Assembly (NCBI RefSeq): GCF_005217605.1
Contig: NZ_SZPX01000005.1
Location: 163,207 to 227,206 of the forward strand
DNA length: 64,000 nucleotides
Origin: Sulfurimonas crateris
GTDB taxonomy: Bacteria > Campylobacterota > Campylobacteria > Campylobacterales > Sulfurimonadaceae
Reading direction: 5' to 3'
Shown: positions 54,183 through 63,503 of the stretch, piece by piece
Layout: each line of letters starts with the position of its first letter
Numbering within the stretch: position 1 is the stretch's first letter
Position numbers and translations under genes: made by a program
The notes under the pieces: model-generated
What the model saw: only the letters and a program-made list of their open reading frames with translations
The model's database searches: none
What the model was told of the DNA's origin: nothing

Positions 54183-55208
54183 TCAATACTTTTCCAAATA
54201 CCACTCAATTGTTTTAACGATTCCGCTCTCAAAGTTCTCATCTGCTCTCCAGAGAAGTTCATTTTCCAGTTTTGTTGCATCTATAGCATAGCGGCGGTCA
54301 TGTCCGGCTCTATCCTCTACAAATGTAATGAGCTCTTTATATGATTTTTCTTTTGGAACTTGTTGGTCAAGAATAGTACAAATTCTATCTACTATTTGAA
54401 GATTTGTTCTCTCGTTTCTTCCGCCTATATTATAAACTTCTCCAGTTTTACCTGTGTGATAAACAATGTCTATTCCTTTACAGTGGTCAAGCACATAAAG
54501 CCAGTCACGAATATTTTTACCATCTCCGTAGATTGGAATTGGATTGCCTTGTAAAGCATTTCTGATAATAGTCGGAATAAGTTTTTCATCATGCTGTTTT
54601 GGTCCGTAGTTGTTTGAACAGTTTGTAATCACACAATCCATCCCGTAAGTCTCTACATAGCTTCGCACTATCATATCACTGCTTGCTTTGCTTGCACTAT
54701 AGGGTGAGTTTGGAGCGTATGGCGTAGTCTCACGAAATAACTCTTTTGGGTCATCGCTTAATGTTCCATAGACTTCATCGGTGCTTATATGATGAAATCT
54801 GCAATTTTGATATGCCTCTTTTTTAGTAAAGGGCTTTTGCATCCACTGCTTGTATGCAACATCTAAAAGGGTAAAAGTTCCGTTCACATTTGTCTGCACA
54901 AATACTCCCGGGTTTTTAATGGAGTTGTCCACATGACTCTCCGACGCAAAGTGTATCACTCCGTGTATGTCGTATTCGTTAAAAATAAACTCTACTAGCT
55001 CACGGTTGCATATATCGCCTTTTATGAACTTGTATCTTTCATTTCCTTCACATTCACTGAGGTTTTCTAGGTTACCTGCGTACGTGAGTAAATCTAAATT
55101 TACAATATTATAATTTTCATACTTTTCTAAAAAATATGGTACGAAATTTGAGCCGATAAAACCTGCACATCCTGTAACCAGTACGGTTTTATTTGTATTG
55201 TTAAACAT
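54183..55208 (-). CDS. rmlB: dTDP-glucose 4,6-dehydratase
   Basis: Extended SDR, 341 residues, that makes dTDP-4-keto-6-deoxyglucose from dTDP-glucose. Shows [13 protein letters not shown] at 10-22, [12 protein letters not shown] near 85, STDEVYGTL near 134, [13 protein letters not shown] with catalytic Tyr-Lys near 172, and [15 protein letters not shown] near 200. No rmlC or rmlD is present, so the product goes to FdtA/FdtB, not rhamnose. Overlaps rmlA by 8 bases. Confidence 0.93.
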   Translation of the reverse strand: MFNNTNKTVLVTGCAGFIGSNFVPYFLEKYENYNIVNLDLLTYAGNLENLSECEGNERYKFIKGDICNRELVEFIFNEYDIHGVIHFASESHVDNSIKNPGVFVQTNVNGTFTLLDVAYKQWMQKPFTKKEAYQNCRFHHISTDEVYGTLSDDPKELFRETTPYAPNSPYSASKASSDMIVRSYVETYGMDCVITNCSNNYGPKQHDEKLIPTIIRNALQGNPIPIYGDGKNIRDWLYVLDHCKGIDIVYHTGKTGEVYNIGGRNERTNLQIVDRICTILDQQVPKEKSYKELITFVEDRAGHDRRYAIDATKLENELLWRADENFESGIVKTIEWYLEKY

Positions 55209-56076
55209 TCTCCTCCTTTACAAGATCATAAAGATATTGTCCATATCCATTTTTAGAAAGTGGTTTTGCAATTTCTAGTATTTTTTCTTTCTCTATCCAT
55301 CCATTTTTATATGCTATCTCTTCAAGACACGCTATTTTGTATCCTTGCCTATGTTCTATAGTCTGTACAAATTGACCTGCCTCGATGAGACTGTCATGAG
55401 TTCCGGTGTCTAACCATGCAAACCCTCTTCCTAAAAGTTCAACTTTAAGTTTTCCTTTTTTAAGGTATTCCTGATTTACTGTTGTTATTTCAAGCTCTCC
55501 ACGATGAGATGGTTTTACATTTTTCGCTATCTCAATAACATCATTATCATAAAAATAGAGCCCAGTTACTGCAAAGTTTGATTTTGGTTTTGTTGGTTTT
55601 TCTTCTATGCTTATTGCGCTTTTGTCTTTATCAAACTCTACCACACCAAACCTCTCTGGATCTTTTACTTGGTAACCAAATACTACAGCACCATCTTTAA
55701 TTGAAGCTGCGCTTTTGAGTAGTGGCGTAAACCCTTGACCATAAAAAATATTATCTCCAAGAATTAAACAAACACTCTCTTTTCCTATAAACTCTTCTCC
55801 TAAGATAAATGCTTGAGTCAATCCGTCTGGGCTTGGCTGTATTTTATACTCTAAGCTTATGCCCCAATCACTTCCATCACCCAAAAGTTCTTCAAATTTG
55901 CCTATGTCTTGAGGAGTTGATATTATAAGTATCTCTTTTATCCCTGCAAGCATTAAAACTGAAAGTGGGTAATATATCATCGGTTTGTCATAAATCGGAA
56001 GTAACTGTTTACTGATGCTTCTTGTTACTGGATAAAGTCTTGTACCACTTCTACCAGCCAAAATGATTCCTTTCAT
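55201..56076 (-). CDS. rmlA: Glucose-1-phosphate thymidylyltransferase
   Basis: First step: dTTP plus glucose-1-phosphate to dTDP-glucose. 291 residues with [37 protein letters not shown] at the start (nucleotide loop), [19 protein letters not shown] near 83, [10 protein letters not shown] near 107 and [15 protein letters not shown] near 222. Family length is usual (E. coli RmlA 293). It heads the minus-strand sugar block and diverges from the LPS-kinase-like gene. Confidence 0.95.
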   Translation of the reverse strand: MKGIILAGRSGTRLYPVTRSISKQLLPIYDKPMIYYPLSVLMLAGIKEILIISTPQDIGKFEELLGDGSDWGISLEYKIQPSPDGLTQAFILGEEFIGKESVCLILGDNIFYGQGFTPLLKSAASIKDGAVVFGYQVKDPERFGVVEFDKDKSAISIEEKPTKPKSNFAVTGLYFYDNDVIEIAKNVKPSHRGELEITTVNQEYLKKGKLKVELLGRGFAWLDTGTHDSLIEAGQFVQTIEHRQGYKIACLEEIAYKNGWIEKEKILEIAKPLSKNGYGQYLYDLVKEENV

Positions 56077-56276
56077 TTGTTACGCACCTCATTTATTAAT
56101 TAAAGAATTATATCTAATATTGACTAAAAACTAAATTTCAAACAATTAAGCATATTTAAGATAAAATCAACAAAAAATTATGGGTACAATAATGATGAAT
56201 ACTAATAACAAAGAAGCTGTTATAAATGATTATAAAATTGCTTTTTTTTGTATTTATCCCTCAGAGCGGAATAAAC
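56077..56276 (+). other. Divergent intergenic region with a 31-codon open frame
   Basis: About 200 bases between rmlA and the kinase-like gene; both promoters should lie here, in AT-rich DNA (AATTATATCTAATATTGAC near 56106). On the plus strand ATG at 56191 opens MMNTNNKEAVINDYKIAFF then CIYPSERNKHEL, stopping at 56285 over the kinase start. It may be a coupling leader or a remnant of a glycosyltransferase N-terminus; expression is unproven. Confidence 0.3.
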
Positions 56277-57011
56277 ATGAACTTTAATTATATTGATAAA
56301 GAATATATTAATTTACTAAAAAATATACAAAATTATTTTTATGCTTCACAAAACTCAATTCATAAAGCAAGAAACGAGATAAAAATCATCGATTTTAACG
56401 GTGAGAGTCTTGTAGTAAAATCTTTTAAGACTCCAAATATTATAAACAAAATAATCTACACTTTTTTTAGAGACTCTAAAGCAAAAAAATCCTATGAAAA
56501 CAGCATGAAAATTTTTGATTTTGTACCAAAACCGATAGGTTATATAGAGTTTCATAAATTTGGACTAATCGATGATAGCTACTTTGTAAGTGAAAAATTT
56601 GATTATGATTTTACAATTAGAGAGCCATTAAGAGACTATAATTTTGAAAACAAAAAAGAAATTTTTGAAGCTTTTGCACAATTTACATTTGAGTTGCATG
56701 AAAATAACATTTTTCATCTTGATTATTCACTTGGAAATATATTAATAAAAAAAGATGATGGTTCTTACATATTTAAAGTAGTTGACATTAACAGAATGGA
56801 GTTTAAAAAATTAAGCGTTGATGAGAGACTTAAAAACTTCTCAAAGCTTTGGGCAAAAGATGCAGATCTAAAAGTAATTATAAATGAGTATGCGAAACTC
56901 ATTAAAAGCGATACTGATTATTGTGTTAAAATTGCATTAAAATATTCACAAGCTCACAAAGATAGAAAGAATTTAAAAAAGAGATTAAGGGGTCAGCAAG
57001 TTGTTGATTAG
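56277..57011 (+). CDS. LPS kinase-like protein (KdkA/WaaP family)
   Basis: 244 residues from the ATG at 56277; the frame is open from 56226, but those codons are hydrophobic and lack homology. Protein-kinase-like fold: a Lys in ESLVVKSFKTP near 47 for ATP, FHLDYSLGNILIKKD near 160 with catalytic Asp and Asn, and FKVVDINRMEF near 178 with the metal Asp. Members phosphorylate inner-core Kdo or heptose. Start of a plus-strand LPS set with ugd and the epimerase. Ends 37 bases before ugd. Confidence 0.78.
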   Translation: MNFNYIDKEYINLLKNIQNYFYASQNSIHKARNEIKIIDFNGESLVVKSFKTPNIINKIIYTFFRDSKAKKSYENSMKIFDFVPKPIGYIEFHKFGLIDDSYFVSEKFDYDFTIREPLRDYNFENKKEIFEAFAQFTFELHENNIFHLDYSLGNILIKKDDGSYIFKVVDINRMEFKKLSVDERLKNFSKLWAKDADLKVIINEYAKLIKSDTDYCVKIALKYSQAHKDRKNLKKRLRGQQVVD

Positions 57012-57048
57012 CCAATGATCAAAGCCCTGAAACAAAGGATAACAAGTA

Positions 57049-58377
57049 GTGAAAATTAGTATAATCGGCACGGGATATGTAGGCCTAGTAAGTGGAACAT
57101 GCTTTGCAGAAATGGGCAATAGCGTAATTTGCGTGGATGTTGATGAACAAAAAATAAAAAAGCTAAAACAAGGAATTATCCCCATATTTGAGCCTGGTCT
57201 TGAAAATATGGTTCTTGAAAACTTCAATAAAGGAACTCTGATTTTCAATACTGATATTAAAGAAGCTTTAAAAACTTCAGAGATTTGTTTTATAGCAGTC
57301 GGAACTCCGATGGGCGAAGATGGAAGCGCTGATCTAAAATACGTTCTAGATGTTGCAAAAAGTATTGGTAAACATATGACTCATCATATGTATGTTGTTG
57401 ACAAAAGTACGGTTCCAGTCGGAACGGCAGATAAAGTTAAAAATACTATCCAGAAAGAGCTAGATAAGAGGAGCTCTAATCTTACCTTTGATGTTATCAG
57501 CAATCCAGAATTTTTAAAAGAGGGAGCGGCTATTGAAGATTTTATGAAACCTGACAGGGTCGTGATCGGAGCTGACAATAAAAAAGCTTTTGACGTAATG
57601 CATGAACTCTATGAACCTTTTCTTCATAAGACAGACAGGTTTATAACAATGGACATAAAGAGTGCAGAAATGACAAAATATGCAGCAAATGCAATGCTTG
57701 CAACCAAGATATCTTTTATGAACGAAATAAGCCAGATATGCGAAATAGTTGGTGCAGATATTAATAAAGTAAGAAACGGTATAGGAAGTGACAGCAGAAT
57801 AGGCTATAGTTTTATTTATCCTGGATGTGGATATGGCGGAAGCTGTTTTCCAAAAGATGTCCAAGCTTTGGCAAAGACTGCAAAAGACTTTGGTTATACT
57901 CCTAAAATACTTGATGCCGTAGAAGATGTAAATAACGCACAAAAAAAAGTTATCGCTACAAAAGTTATTAAAAGATTTGGCGAAGATTTAAGCGGCAAAA
58001 CATTTGCTGTGTGGGGACTCAGCTTTAAACCTGAAACAGATGACATGAGGGAAGCAAGTTCTATAACAATAATAAATGAACTGACCTCAAGAGGAGCAAA
58101 GGTAAAAGCCTATGACCCTAAAGCCAGACATGAAGCAGAAACATTTTATCTGAAGGATAATCAAAACGTAGAGTATGTTGACTCGAAATATTCGGCACTT
58201 ACAAATGCAGATGCAATGATATTGGTAACAGAATGGAAAGAGTTTAGAAGCCCGGATTTTGATGAAATGGCTATTAGGCTGAATAATAAAATAATTTTTG
58301 ACGGAAGAAATCAGTATAAAAAAGAAAAACTAGAAGCAATCGGCTTCGAATACCACCAAATTGGAGTAAAATCATAA
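57049..58377 (+). CDS. ugd: UDP-glucose 6-dehydrogenase
   Basis: Oxidises UDP-glucose to UDP-glucuronate with two NAD+. 442 residues: GTG start with AAAGGA 9-10 bases upstream, cofactor loop ISIIGTGYVGLVSGTCFAE at 2-20, KSTVPVGTADKV near 119, NPEFLKEGAAIEDF near 153, and the catalytic Cys in YPGCGYGGSCFPKDVQAL near 262. C-terminal AVWGLSFKPETDDMR is conserved. It overlaps the next gene by one base, so UDP-glucuronate may feed that SDR. Confidence 0.94.
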   Translation: MKISIIGTGYVGLVSGTCFAEMGNSVICVDVDEQKIKKLKQGIIPIFEPGLENMVLENFNKGTLIFNTDIKEALKTSEICFIAVGTPMGEDGSADLKYVLDVAKSIGKHMTHHMYVVDKSTVPVGTADKVKNTIQKELDKRSSNLTFDVISNPEFLKEGAAIEDFMKPDRVVIGADNKKAFDVMHELYEPFLHKTDRFITMDIKSAEMTKYAANAMLATKISFMNEISQICEIVGADINKVRNGIGSDSRIGYSFIYPGCGYGGSCFPKDVQALAKTAKDFGYTPKILDAVEDVNNAQKKVIATKVIKRFGEDLSGKTFAVWGLSFKPETDDMREASSITIINELTSRGAKVKAYDPKARHEAETFYLKDNQNVEYVDSKYSALTNADAMILVTEWKEFRSPDFDEMAIRLNNKIIFDGRNQYKKEKLEAIGFEYHQIGVKS

Positions 58378-59249
58378 TGAAGAAAAAAATATTAGTAACC
58401 GGTGGTGCAGGATTTGTGGGAAGCCACCTTTGTGAAAAGCTCTCACAAAACAAAGACTATGATGTTTACAGTCTAGACAACTACTTTACCGGCAGCAAAG
58501 AGAATCATGTTCCAAATGTAACATACATAGAAGGAGACACCGTAGATATCGCGAAACTCGTTACTTTTTATCCTGATATGGTTTACCATTTAGGAGAATA
58601 TTCTAGAGTTGAACAGAGTTTTGATGATATAGAAAAAGTTTGGAAATACAATAAGGACGGCATTTTTGCTGTTCTAGAGTTTGTAAGACGGGCGGGCTGT
58701 AAAATACTATATGCAGGAAGTTCTACAAAATTCGGTGATGGGGGCCTTGGAAGAAGTGCCTCCCCATATGCCTGGACAAAAGCAAGCAATACTGAACTAG
58801 TGGAAAATTACGGCACATGGTATAACGTACCTTATGCTGTCACATATTTTTATAATGTATATGGGCCGAGGGAGATACAAAGCGGAAAGTACGCGACTCT
58901 GATTGCTCTTTTTAAAGAAAAAATGAAAAAAGGAGATGTTTTAACTGTTGTAAGTCCTGGAACTCAAAAAAGAAATTTTACCCACATAGACGATATTATC
59001 GATGGTCTTGTTTTAGTTGGTGAAAACGGCTATGGAGATGAATTTGGCATTGGAAGCCCAGAATCTTACAGCATACTTGAAATAGCCCAAATGTTCGGCG
59101 GTAAAATAGAGATGCTGCCTGAAAGAAAGGGCAATAGAATGAGCGCAGATGTCGTAACAGCTAAAACCGAAGCTTTAGGCTGGAATCCAAAGAAAAACAT
59201 AAAAGATTACATAGAAAAATTAAGAAAAAACAACTGGGAGCATGAGTAG
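58377..59249 (+). CDS. NAD-dependent nucleotide-sugar epimerase/dehydratase
   Basis: Extended SDR of 290 residues: ILVTGGAGFVGSHLCEKL at 5-22, YHLGEYSRVEQSF near 70, Ser in YAGSSTKFG near 121, and YAWTKASN with Tyr-Lys near 136. FYNVYGPREIQSGKYATLI and RNFTHIDDIIDGL follow. Coupled to ugd, so UDP-glucuronate epimerase or decarboxylase is likely, but the sequence is not decisive and GalE-like activity is possible. Confidence 0.82.
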   Translation: MKKKILVTGGAGFVGSHLCEKLSQNKDYDVYSLDNYFTGSKENHVPNVTYIEGDTVDIAKLVTFYPDMVYHLGEYSRVEQSFDDIEKVWKYNKDGIFAVLEFVRRAGCKILYAGSSTKFGDGGLGRSASPYAWTKASNTELVENYGTWYNVPYAVTYFYNVYGPREIQSGKYATLIALFKEKMKKGDVLTVVSPGTQKRNFTHIDDIIDGLVLVGENGYGDEFGIGSPESYSILEIAQMFGGKIEMLPERKGNRMSADVVTAKTEALGWNPKKNIKDYIEKLRKNNWEHE

Positions 59250-59250
59250 A

Positions 59251-60009
59251 TTACTTCTGCTCATTTTCCTGCATCTCTATCATAATTACATACTTCATAT
59301 AACTATTATAAGCAGAAGCAAAGGCAACATGCCACTCCTGAATCCCTCCGAATATTCCGCCTTTTAAAATAAGACCTTTAAAAAAAGCTGCCGCACCATG
59401 AACAAATGGATCGTACCAAGAAGCTCTCTTGCCCTCCGCGTATCGTACTTTTGCAAGATTTACGGCGAATCTGTCTGCTTTGGATACAAGCACACCAAAA
59501 TTATCAAAAGAGTAATGAAGCATATCAACGTCTAAATTTTTATAATTTTTACACTCTACATATCCATGCTCACCCATGGTGTTGTATCCACACTTGGATT
59601 TATTGTAGAGTCTTACCACTCTATCCGGATACCACTGCTTTATAAACTTTTTTCCTATAAAGCTTTTGCGACGCAAAGAGTAAGCGTCAAACTTTTCATT
59701 TTCCAGATCAAGATTTTTTAGGTAATCTATGGCTTCATCTTCAAGTCTCTCATCAGCATCGATACTTAGTATCCACTCATTTGTAGCGAATTGTTCACAA
59801 AAAGCTTTTTGACCGCCGTCTCCAAGATATTTTTGCTTAATTACCCTTGCACCTAGACTCTCGGCTATTTCGCATGTTTCATCAGAACTAAAAGAGTCTA
59901 CTACTATAACTTCACTGCATATTTTTTGAACATTTTGTATAACATCTCTAATATGCTTTTTTTCATTTAATGTTATAATCGTAGCTGTAATTTTTATTTG
60001 CATGGGCAC
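59251..60009 (-). CDS. GT2 glycosyltransferase (WaaE/KdtX-like)
   Basis: 252 residues: TATIITLNEKKHIRDVI near 7, VDSFSSDETCEIAESLGARV near 36, SIDADERLEDEAI near 84 with the DxD, and RKSFIGKKFIKQWYPDRVVRLYN near 113, typical of LPS core beta-1,4-glucosyltransferases. The C-terminus is hydrophobic and may bind membrane. Start may be 60009 or the ATG 6 bases downstream at 60003. It converges with the epimerase gene after one base. Confidence 0.83.
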   Translation of the reverse strand: MPMQIKITATIITLNEKKHIRDVIQNVQKICSEVIVVDSFSSDETCEIAESLGARVIKQKYLGDGGQKAFCEQFATNEWILSIDADERLEDEAIDYLKNLDLENEKFDAYSLRRKSFIGKKFIKQWYPDRVVRLYNKSKCGYNTMGEHGYVECKNYKNLDVDMLHYSFDNFGVLVSKADRFAVNLAKVRYAEGKRASWYDPFVHGAAAFFKGLILKGGIFGGIQEWHVAFASAYNSYMKYVIMIEMQENEQK

Positions 60010-60050
60010 TCTATTTTTTACGAAATTTTATCATAAATAAAAGGCACTGT

Positions 60051-60608
60051 ATGAATCAACTAACATTTTTACAAAAAATAAGAAATAAAATTAGAGTTTA
60101 TGGCAGAGATAATAAAATTTTTCTTGATAAAAAAAATAAAATAAAAATCTCCAAAACAAAAATAGTCATCAAAGGCTCAAACAACACTCTGCATATAAAC
60201 AGCGGCGTAAAGATAAACGGTTCTTTTATAGAGATCGTTGGGAACAACTGCCGAATCACCATAGGCAAAAACTCTATTATCGGAGACGGATGCTATCTAA
60301 GCGCAAAAGATGAAAGTATCCATTTAATAATTGGCGATGAGTGTATGTTAAGCAGAAACGCAAAGCTTATGACCTCAGACGGACATCCAATATATCAAAA
60401 CGGAGAAATTATAAATAGTGCTAAAGATATTACACTTGGAGATAAGGTCTGGATAGCAGACGATGTTACAATATTAAAAGGTGTAGAGGTGGGAGCGAAC
60501 TCCGTTATTGGAATAGGTTCAGTGCTCACAAAATCTGTTCCCGCCGGCTCCATCGCAGTCGGAAATCCTGCAAAAGTTGTAAAAGAAAGCATAAGCTGGA
60601 CGCACTAG
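60051..60608 (+). CDS. Hexapeptide-repeat sugar acetyltransferase
   Basis: 185 residues of left-handed beta-helix (repeats from about 45 to 175), with ITIGKNSIIGDGCYLSAKDES, LMTSDGHPIYQ near 105 carrying the catalytic His, and the closing VWIADDVTILKGVEVGANSVIGIG then AVGNPAKVVKE of the LacA/WcaF group. O-acetylates a surface sugar by inference from its LPS neighbours. Its last 4 bases overlap the convergent heptosyltransferase gene. Confidence 0.83.
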   Translation: MNQLTFLQKIRNKIRVYGRDNKIFLDKKNKIKISKTKIVIKGSNNTLHINSGVKINGSFIEIVGNNCRITIGKNSIIGDGCYLSAKDESIHLIIGDECMLSRNAKLMTSDGHPIYQNGEIINSAKDITLGDKVWIADDVTILKGVEVGANSVIGIGSVLTKSVPAGSIAVGNPAKVVKESISWTH

Positions 60609-61567
60609 AGCTCTAGCAGTTCTCTCTTTACCTCATCAATCAACTTTGCCCTTTTCTCTGTGTCACCCGGCAAACTAAAGTGCATTTGCAGCCCTTCATC
60701 CCCAACACTCTTCCATCTTTTAGAACTTGCAAAGAGGTTATCGGCGAAGAAGGTCATTGTCGGCGTTCCTACCAGTGAAGCGACATGATACGTACCCGTT
60801 GAAGTAGAGACAAAAAGCTTGAAATTACTTACAAGTTTTGCAAAATAGACAAGCCCTTCAAGCGAGAGATAAAAAACTATATTTACATCATAAAGCCTGT
60901 TTTGCATCTCTTCATAAAGCTCTTTCTCATCAGGTCCAAACGTAAGAACGACTTGATATTTGCCCTCTTTTATAACTTCACGGATTAAAATCTCATACTC
61001 ATCAAGTGTGAAGTTTGCATCGCTTGAACCGCCAAAACCGACATGAAAAGCCACTACCTCTTTATCTATGTCATTATTTATACAAAAAACATCATAGATT
61101 TTCTTAGCATCCTCAAACTCTAAAAGCGGTTTTTTATACTCTAGATTTATACTGCTAAAAAGAGCCTTTGTGAGTTCTAAGTTGTACTCAAACTCTGCCA
61201 TCTTCACTTCACTTCGTCTCTGAACTACTCTCTTTGTATAAAAGATCTGAGCGATTTTAGTCGCAGGTGCTATTCTCGTTGGAATTCGTGCCAAAAACTG
61301 AGCCATTGCTACGCGCGTATTTGAAAAAAGAGTTATGGAAGCGTCTATCTTTGCCTTTTTTAGTTTTGAAACCAGTTCAAAGAGACTTCCGCTATCATCT
61401 ACTATCACCTCATCTATAAAGTCGCAAGACTGGGCAAGGGTTTTGTTAAGCGGGGCAACACATGCAATAATCCTGTTTTTTGGATCATGCTGTTTTAACA
61501 CATACATAGCAGGAAGAGCAGTTATAAAATCACCTAGTTTATCTGTACGGACTACGAGAATATTCAA
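60605..61567 (-). CDS. GT9 heptosyltransferase
   Basis: 320 residues of the WaaF/WaaQ type: NILVVRTDKLGDFITALPAMYVLK at the start, KIDASITLFSN near 93, VVAFHVGFGGSSDANFTLDEYE near 169 and FKLFVSTSTGTYHVASLVGTPTMTFFAD near 250. Adds a heptose or related sugar to the LPS core together with WaaC. The second GT9 in the window, more divergent and so unlikely to duplicate WaaC. dgkA is next upstream on the same strand. Confidence 0.83.
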   Translation of the reverse strand: MNILVVRTDKLGDFITALPAMYVLKQHDPKNRIIACVAPLNKTLAQSCDFIDEVIVDDSGSLFELVSKLKKAKIDASITLFSNTRVAMAQFLARIPTRIAPATKIAQIFYTKRVVQRRSEVKMAEFEYNLELTKALFSSINLEYKKPLLEFEDAKKIYDVFCINNDIDKEVVAFHVGFGGSSDANFTLDEYEILIREVIKEGKYQVVLTFGPDEKELYEEMQNRLYDVNIVFYLSLEGLVYFAKLVSNFKLFVSTSTGTYHVASLVGTPTMTFFADNLFASSKRWKSVGDEGLQMHFSLPGDTEKRAKLIDEVKRELLEL

Positions 61568-61587
61568 AAAAATTCCTAAATTAAAAT

Positions 61588-61953
61588 TTAAAACAGTAGA
61601 TCAAGAAAAACACTTGCCCAGACAATGACAAATAAAAAAATGCTCAAAAAAACTATAGAGCTTCCTACATCTTTTGCCCTGCCAGCCATCTCATGGTGTT
61701 CAAGTGTCACCAGATCCACAACTCTCTCTATCGCACTGTTTACCGCCTCTGCTATTAGCATAAACATCAAAGAGACAAACATTAACAACTTATTTGAAAG
61801 TGTGGTCTCAACAAATATCACTACAGGAATTAAAACTATAAAAACTACAAGCTCTATCCTAAACGATGATTCTGTCTTTATTAGATCCAAAAGCCCTTTA
61901 AGAGCATAATTAGTGTTTTTAAAAAAATTATATTTCGGCTGATTTCTCAACAA
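61588..61953 (-). CDS. dgkA: Diacylglycerol kinase
   Basis: Small three-span inner-membrane enzyme that phosphorylates diacylglycerol left from lipid-linked glycan synthesis. 121 residues: YALKGLLDLIKTESSFRIEL at 17-36 and the catalytic EAVNSAIERVVDLVTLEHHEMAGRAKDVGSSIVFLS near 68-104. Length and spans match E. coli DgkA. Co-oriented with the GT9 gene, 20 bases away. Confidence 0.92.
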   Translation of the reverse strand: MLRNQPKYNFFKNTNYALKGLLDLIKTESSFRIELVVFIVLIPVVIFVETTLSNKLLMFVSLMFMLIAEAVNSAIERVVDLVTLEHHEMAGRAKDVGSSIVFLSIFLFVIVWASVFLDLLF

Positions 61954-62040
61954 TTATCCCTATTTCTCAATTTATGTTACTTAATAAAATTTTTAGAAGC
62001 AAGTGGCTGATTTTATCTTAAAAAGGCTATAATTCGCCTT

Positions 62041-63318
62041 ATGAAAGAACCGTACAAGTGGGATAACTATTCCGATCAGCCATATCCGCTACAAGACAAA
62101 AACTACAAAAAGCAGATGCGAAAAAGCCAGATAGGCTCGCTGCTTAAAACTTTTTTGATCTCTATTGCAGTAATCCCGTTTTCACTGCTAATGACTCCGT
62201 TCGTGAAGAGAAAAAAGATAATCTCCAGCGAATTTTTCTGCCTTGGTGTCAATTTTGAACGCAATCCTAAAGAGACTCTTGAGATGATAGAAGAGCTAGG
62301 CGTAGAGAGAATTCTGTTGCGCATAAAACTTTGGGAGATGCAAAAACTTCCGCTTCTAAAAGATTTTATCCTAAAAACAAAAGATAAAAAAATAACGCTT
62401 AAAATACTTCAAGACAGAGAGCATATAGAAGATTTGAAGCTTCTAAAAAAAGATCTGGAGACAATTTTTAGTGCATTAGGTCAATATGTAGATATCTTTG
62501 AGATCGGTTCAACCATCAACAGAGCAAAATGGGGATTTTTCAGCGTTGATGAGTATAGCCGCTTCTTTCAAGTCGCTTATGACCTCAAGCTTGAAAAATT
62601 TCAAAATATAAAACTTATAGGAAGCGGTGTCATAGACTTTGAGTATCACTTTACTGCGCACACGCTCTTCAATACCAAAAAGTACCGTTATAACGGAGTC
62701 TCTTCACTTCTTTATGTAGATAGACGCGGTGCGCCTGAAAATATGCAGATGGGCTTTACTCTTCAGGACAAAATATCTCTTCTTAGCACAATGGTCTGGC
62801 TAAGTCCAAAAAGCAGTCATGAGCTTCACATCACGGAGACAAACTGGCCGATCAGCGGCACTGCTCCATACGCTCCGACAAGCGAATATGAGTGTGTGAG
62901 TGAAGAGTTATACGCAGACTACATGTTAAGATACTATCTGCTTGCTTTTGCCTCACAACAGGTTGACTCCGTATCGTGGCATCAGCTGATTGCTCCAGGG
63001 TATGGGCTTGTTGACAACAGAGAGGGCATTAAAAAACGCTCCGCATATAAAACATATAAATTTATGGTTAAAAATCTAAAAAATGCGCAGTTTTTAAGAC
63101 TTGATATAAAACGAGGCTACTACATTCTTCAATTTTTAGTAGATAATAAGCTTCTTCAAATCCACTGGTCGCTAAAGACGACAACACTCAAAAAAGAAGA
63201 TTTTTTTACACCATATTCGCGCGATGGAGAGAAGATAGAAGGCGAAACCCTATACATAGGTTCATCTCCAACCTACATATTTATCAAAGATGAAATAAAA
63301 CCATCCTATAAAGAATAG
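62041..63318 (+). CDS. Membrane-anchored glycoside hydrolase-like TIM-barrel protein
   Basis: 425 residues: a cytoplasmic polar start, a single hydrophobic span near 32-52 (LLKTFLISIAVIPFSLLMTPF), then a (beta/alpha)8-like domain. ILLRIKLWE and FEIGSTINRAKWGFFS (possible acid/base region near 155), and LHITETNWPISGTAPYAP near 265 with a candidate nucleophile Glu, resemble clan GH-A enzymes such as GH39. The C-terminus has beta strands. Probably periplasmic-facing, perhaps trimming surface glycans. No known family is certain. Confidence 0.6.
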   Translation: MKEPYKWDNYSDQPYPLQDKNYKKQMRKSQIGSLLKTFLISIAVIPFSLLMTPFVKRKKIISSEFFCLGVNFERNPKETLEMIEELGVERILLRIKLWEMQKLPLLKDFILKTKDKKITLKILQDREHIEDLKLLKKDLETIFSALGQYVDIFEIGSTINRAKWGFFSVDEYSRFFQVAYDLKLEKFQNIKLIGSGVIDFEYHFTAHTLFNTKKYRYNGVSSLLYVDRRGAPENMQMGFTLQDKISLLSTMVWLSPKSSHELHITETNWPISGTAPYAPTSEYECVSEELYADYMLRYYLLAFASQQVDSVSWHQLIAPGYGLVDNREGIKKRSAYKTYKFMVKNLKNAQFLRLDIKRGYYILQFLVDNKLLQIHWSLKTTTLKKEDFFTPYSRDGEKIEGETLYIGSSPTYIFIKDEIKPSYKE

Positions 63319-63340
63319 CTTAAACCAATAGCTATTTTTT
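63314..63340 (+). terminator. Rho-independent terminator of the TIM-barrel gene
   Basis: AATAGCT (63314-63320), 9-base loop, AGCTATT (63330-63336), then a T run to 63340. The stem begins inside the stop codon region of the gene. Stem is AT-rich, so efficiency is uncertain. Confidence 0.6.
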
Positions 63341-63503
63341 ATAGACATAGATAATGTGTTTCATTATTTGAGTATTTAAAAAGTATAAATGCTCAGATGA
63401 TCAAATACAAAGATATAACCACTATTTTAAAGGTTATGTTTTTTGGTCAGTGTTCATTAAAAACTCATTGTTTTCACAAGTGTTAAAACTAACCGTTTTA
63501 ATA
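63341..63503 (-). other. Noncoding tail next to the IS110 transposase, with stem-loops
   Basis: About 160 bases downstream of the transposase with no open frame. Stem-loops are ATAACC/GGTTAT (around 63415-63437), TTAAAAC-TAACC-GTTTTAA (63484-63502) and AACTC/GAGTT just inside the coding end. In IS1111-type members of the IS110 family the guide (bridge) RNA lies downstream of the transposase. Whether that applies here is not known. Confidence 0.35.
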
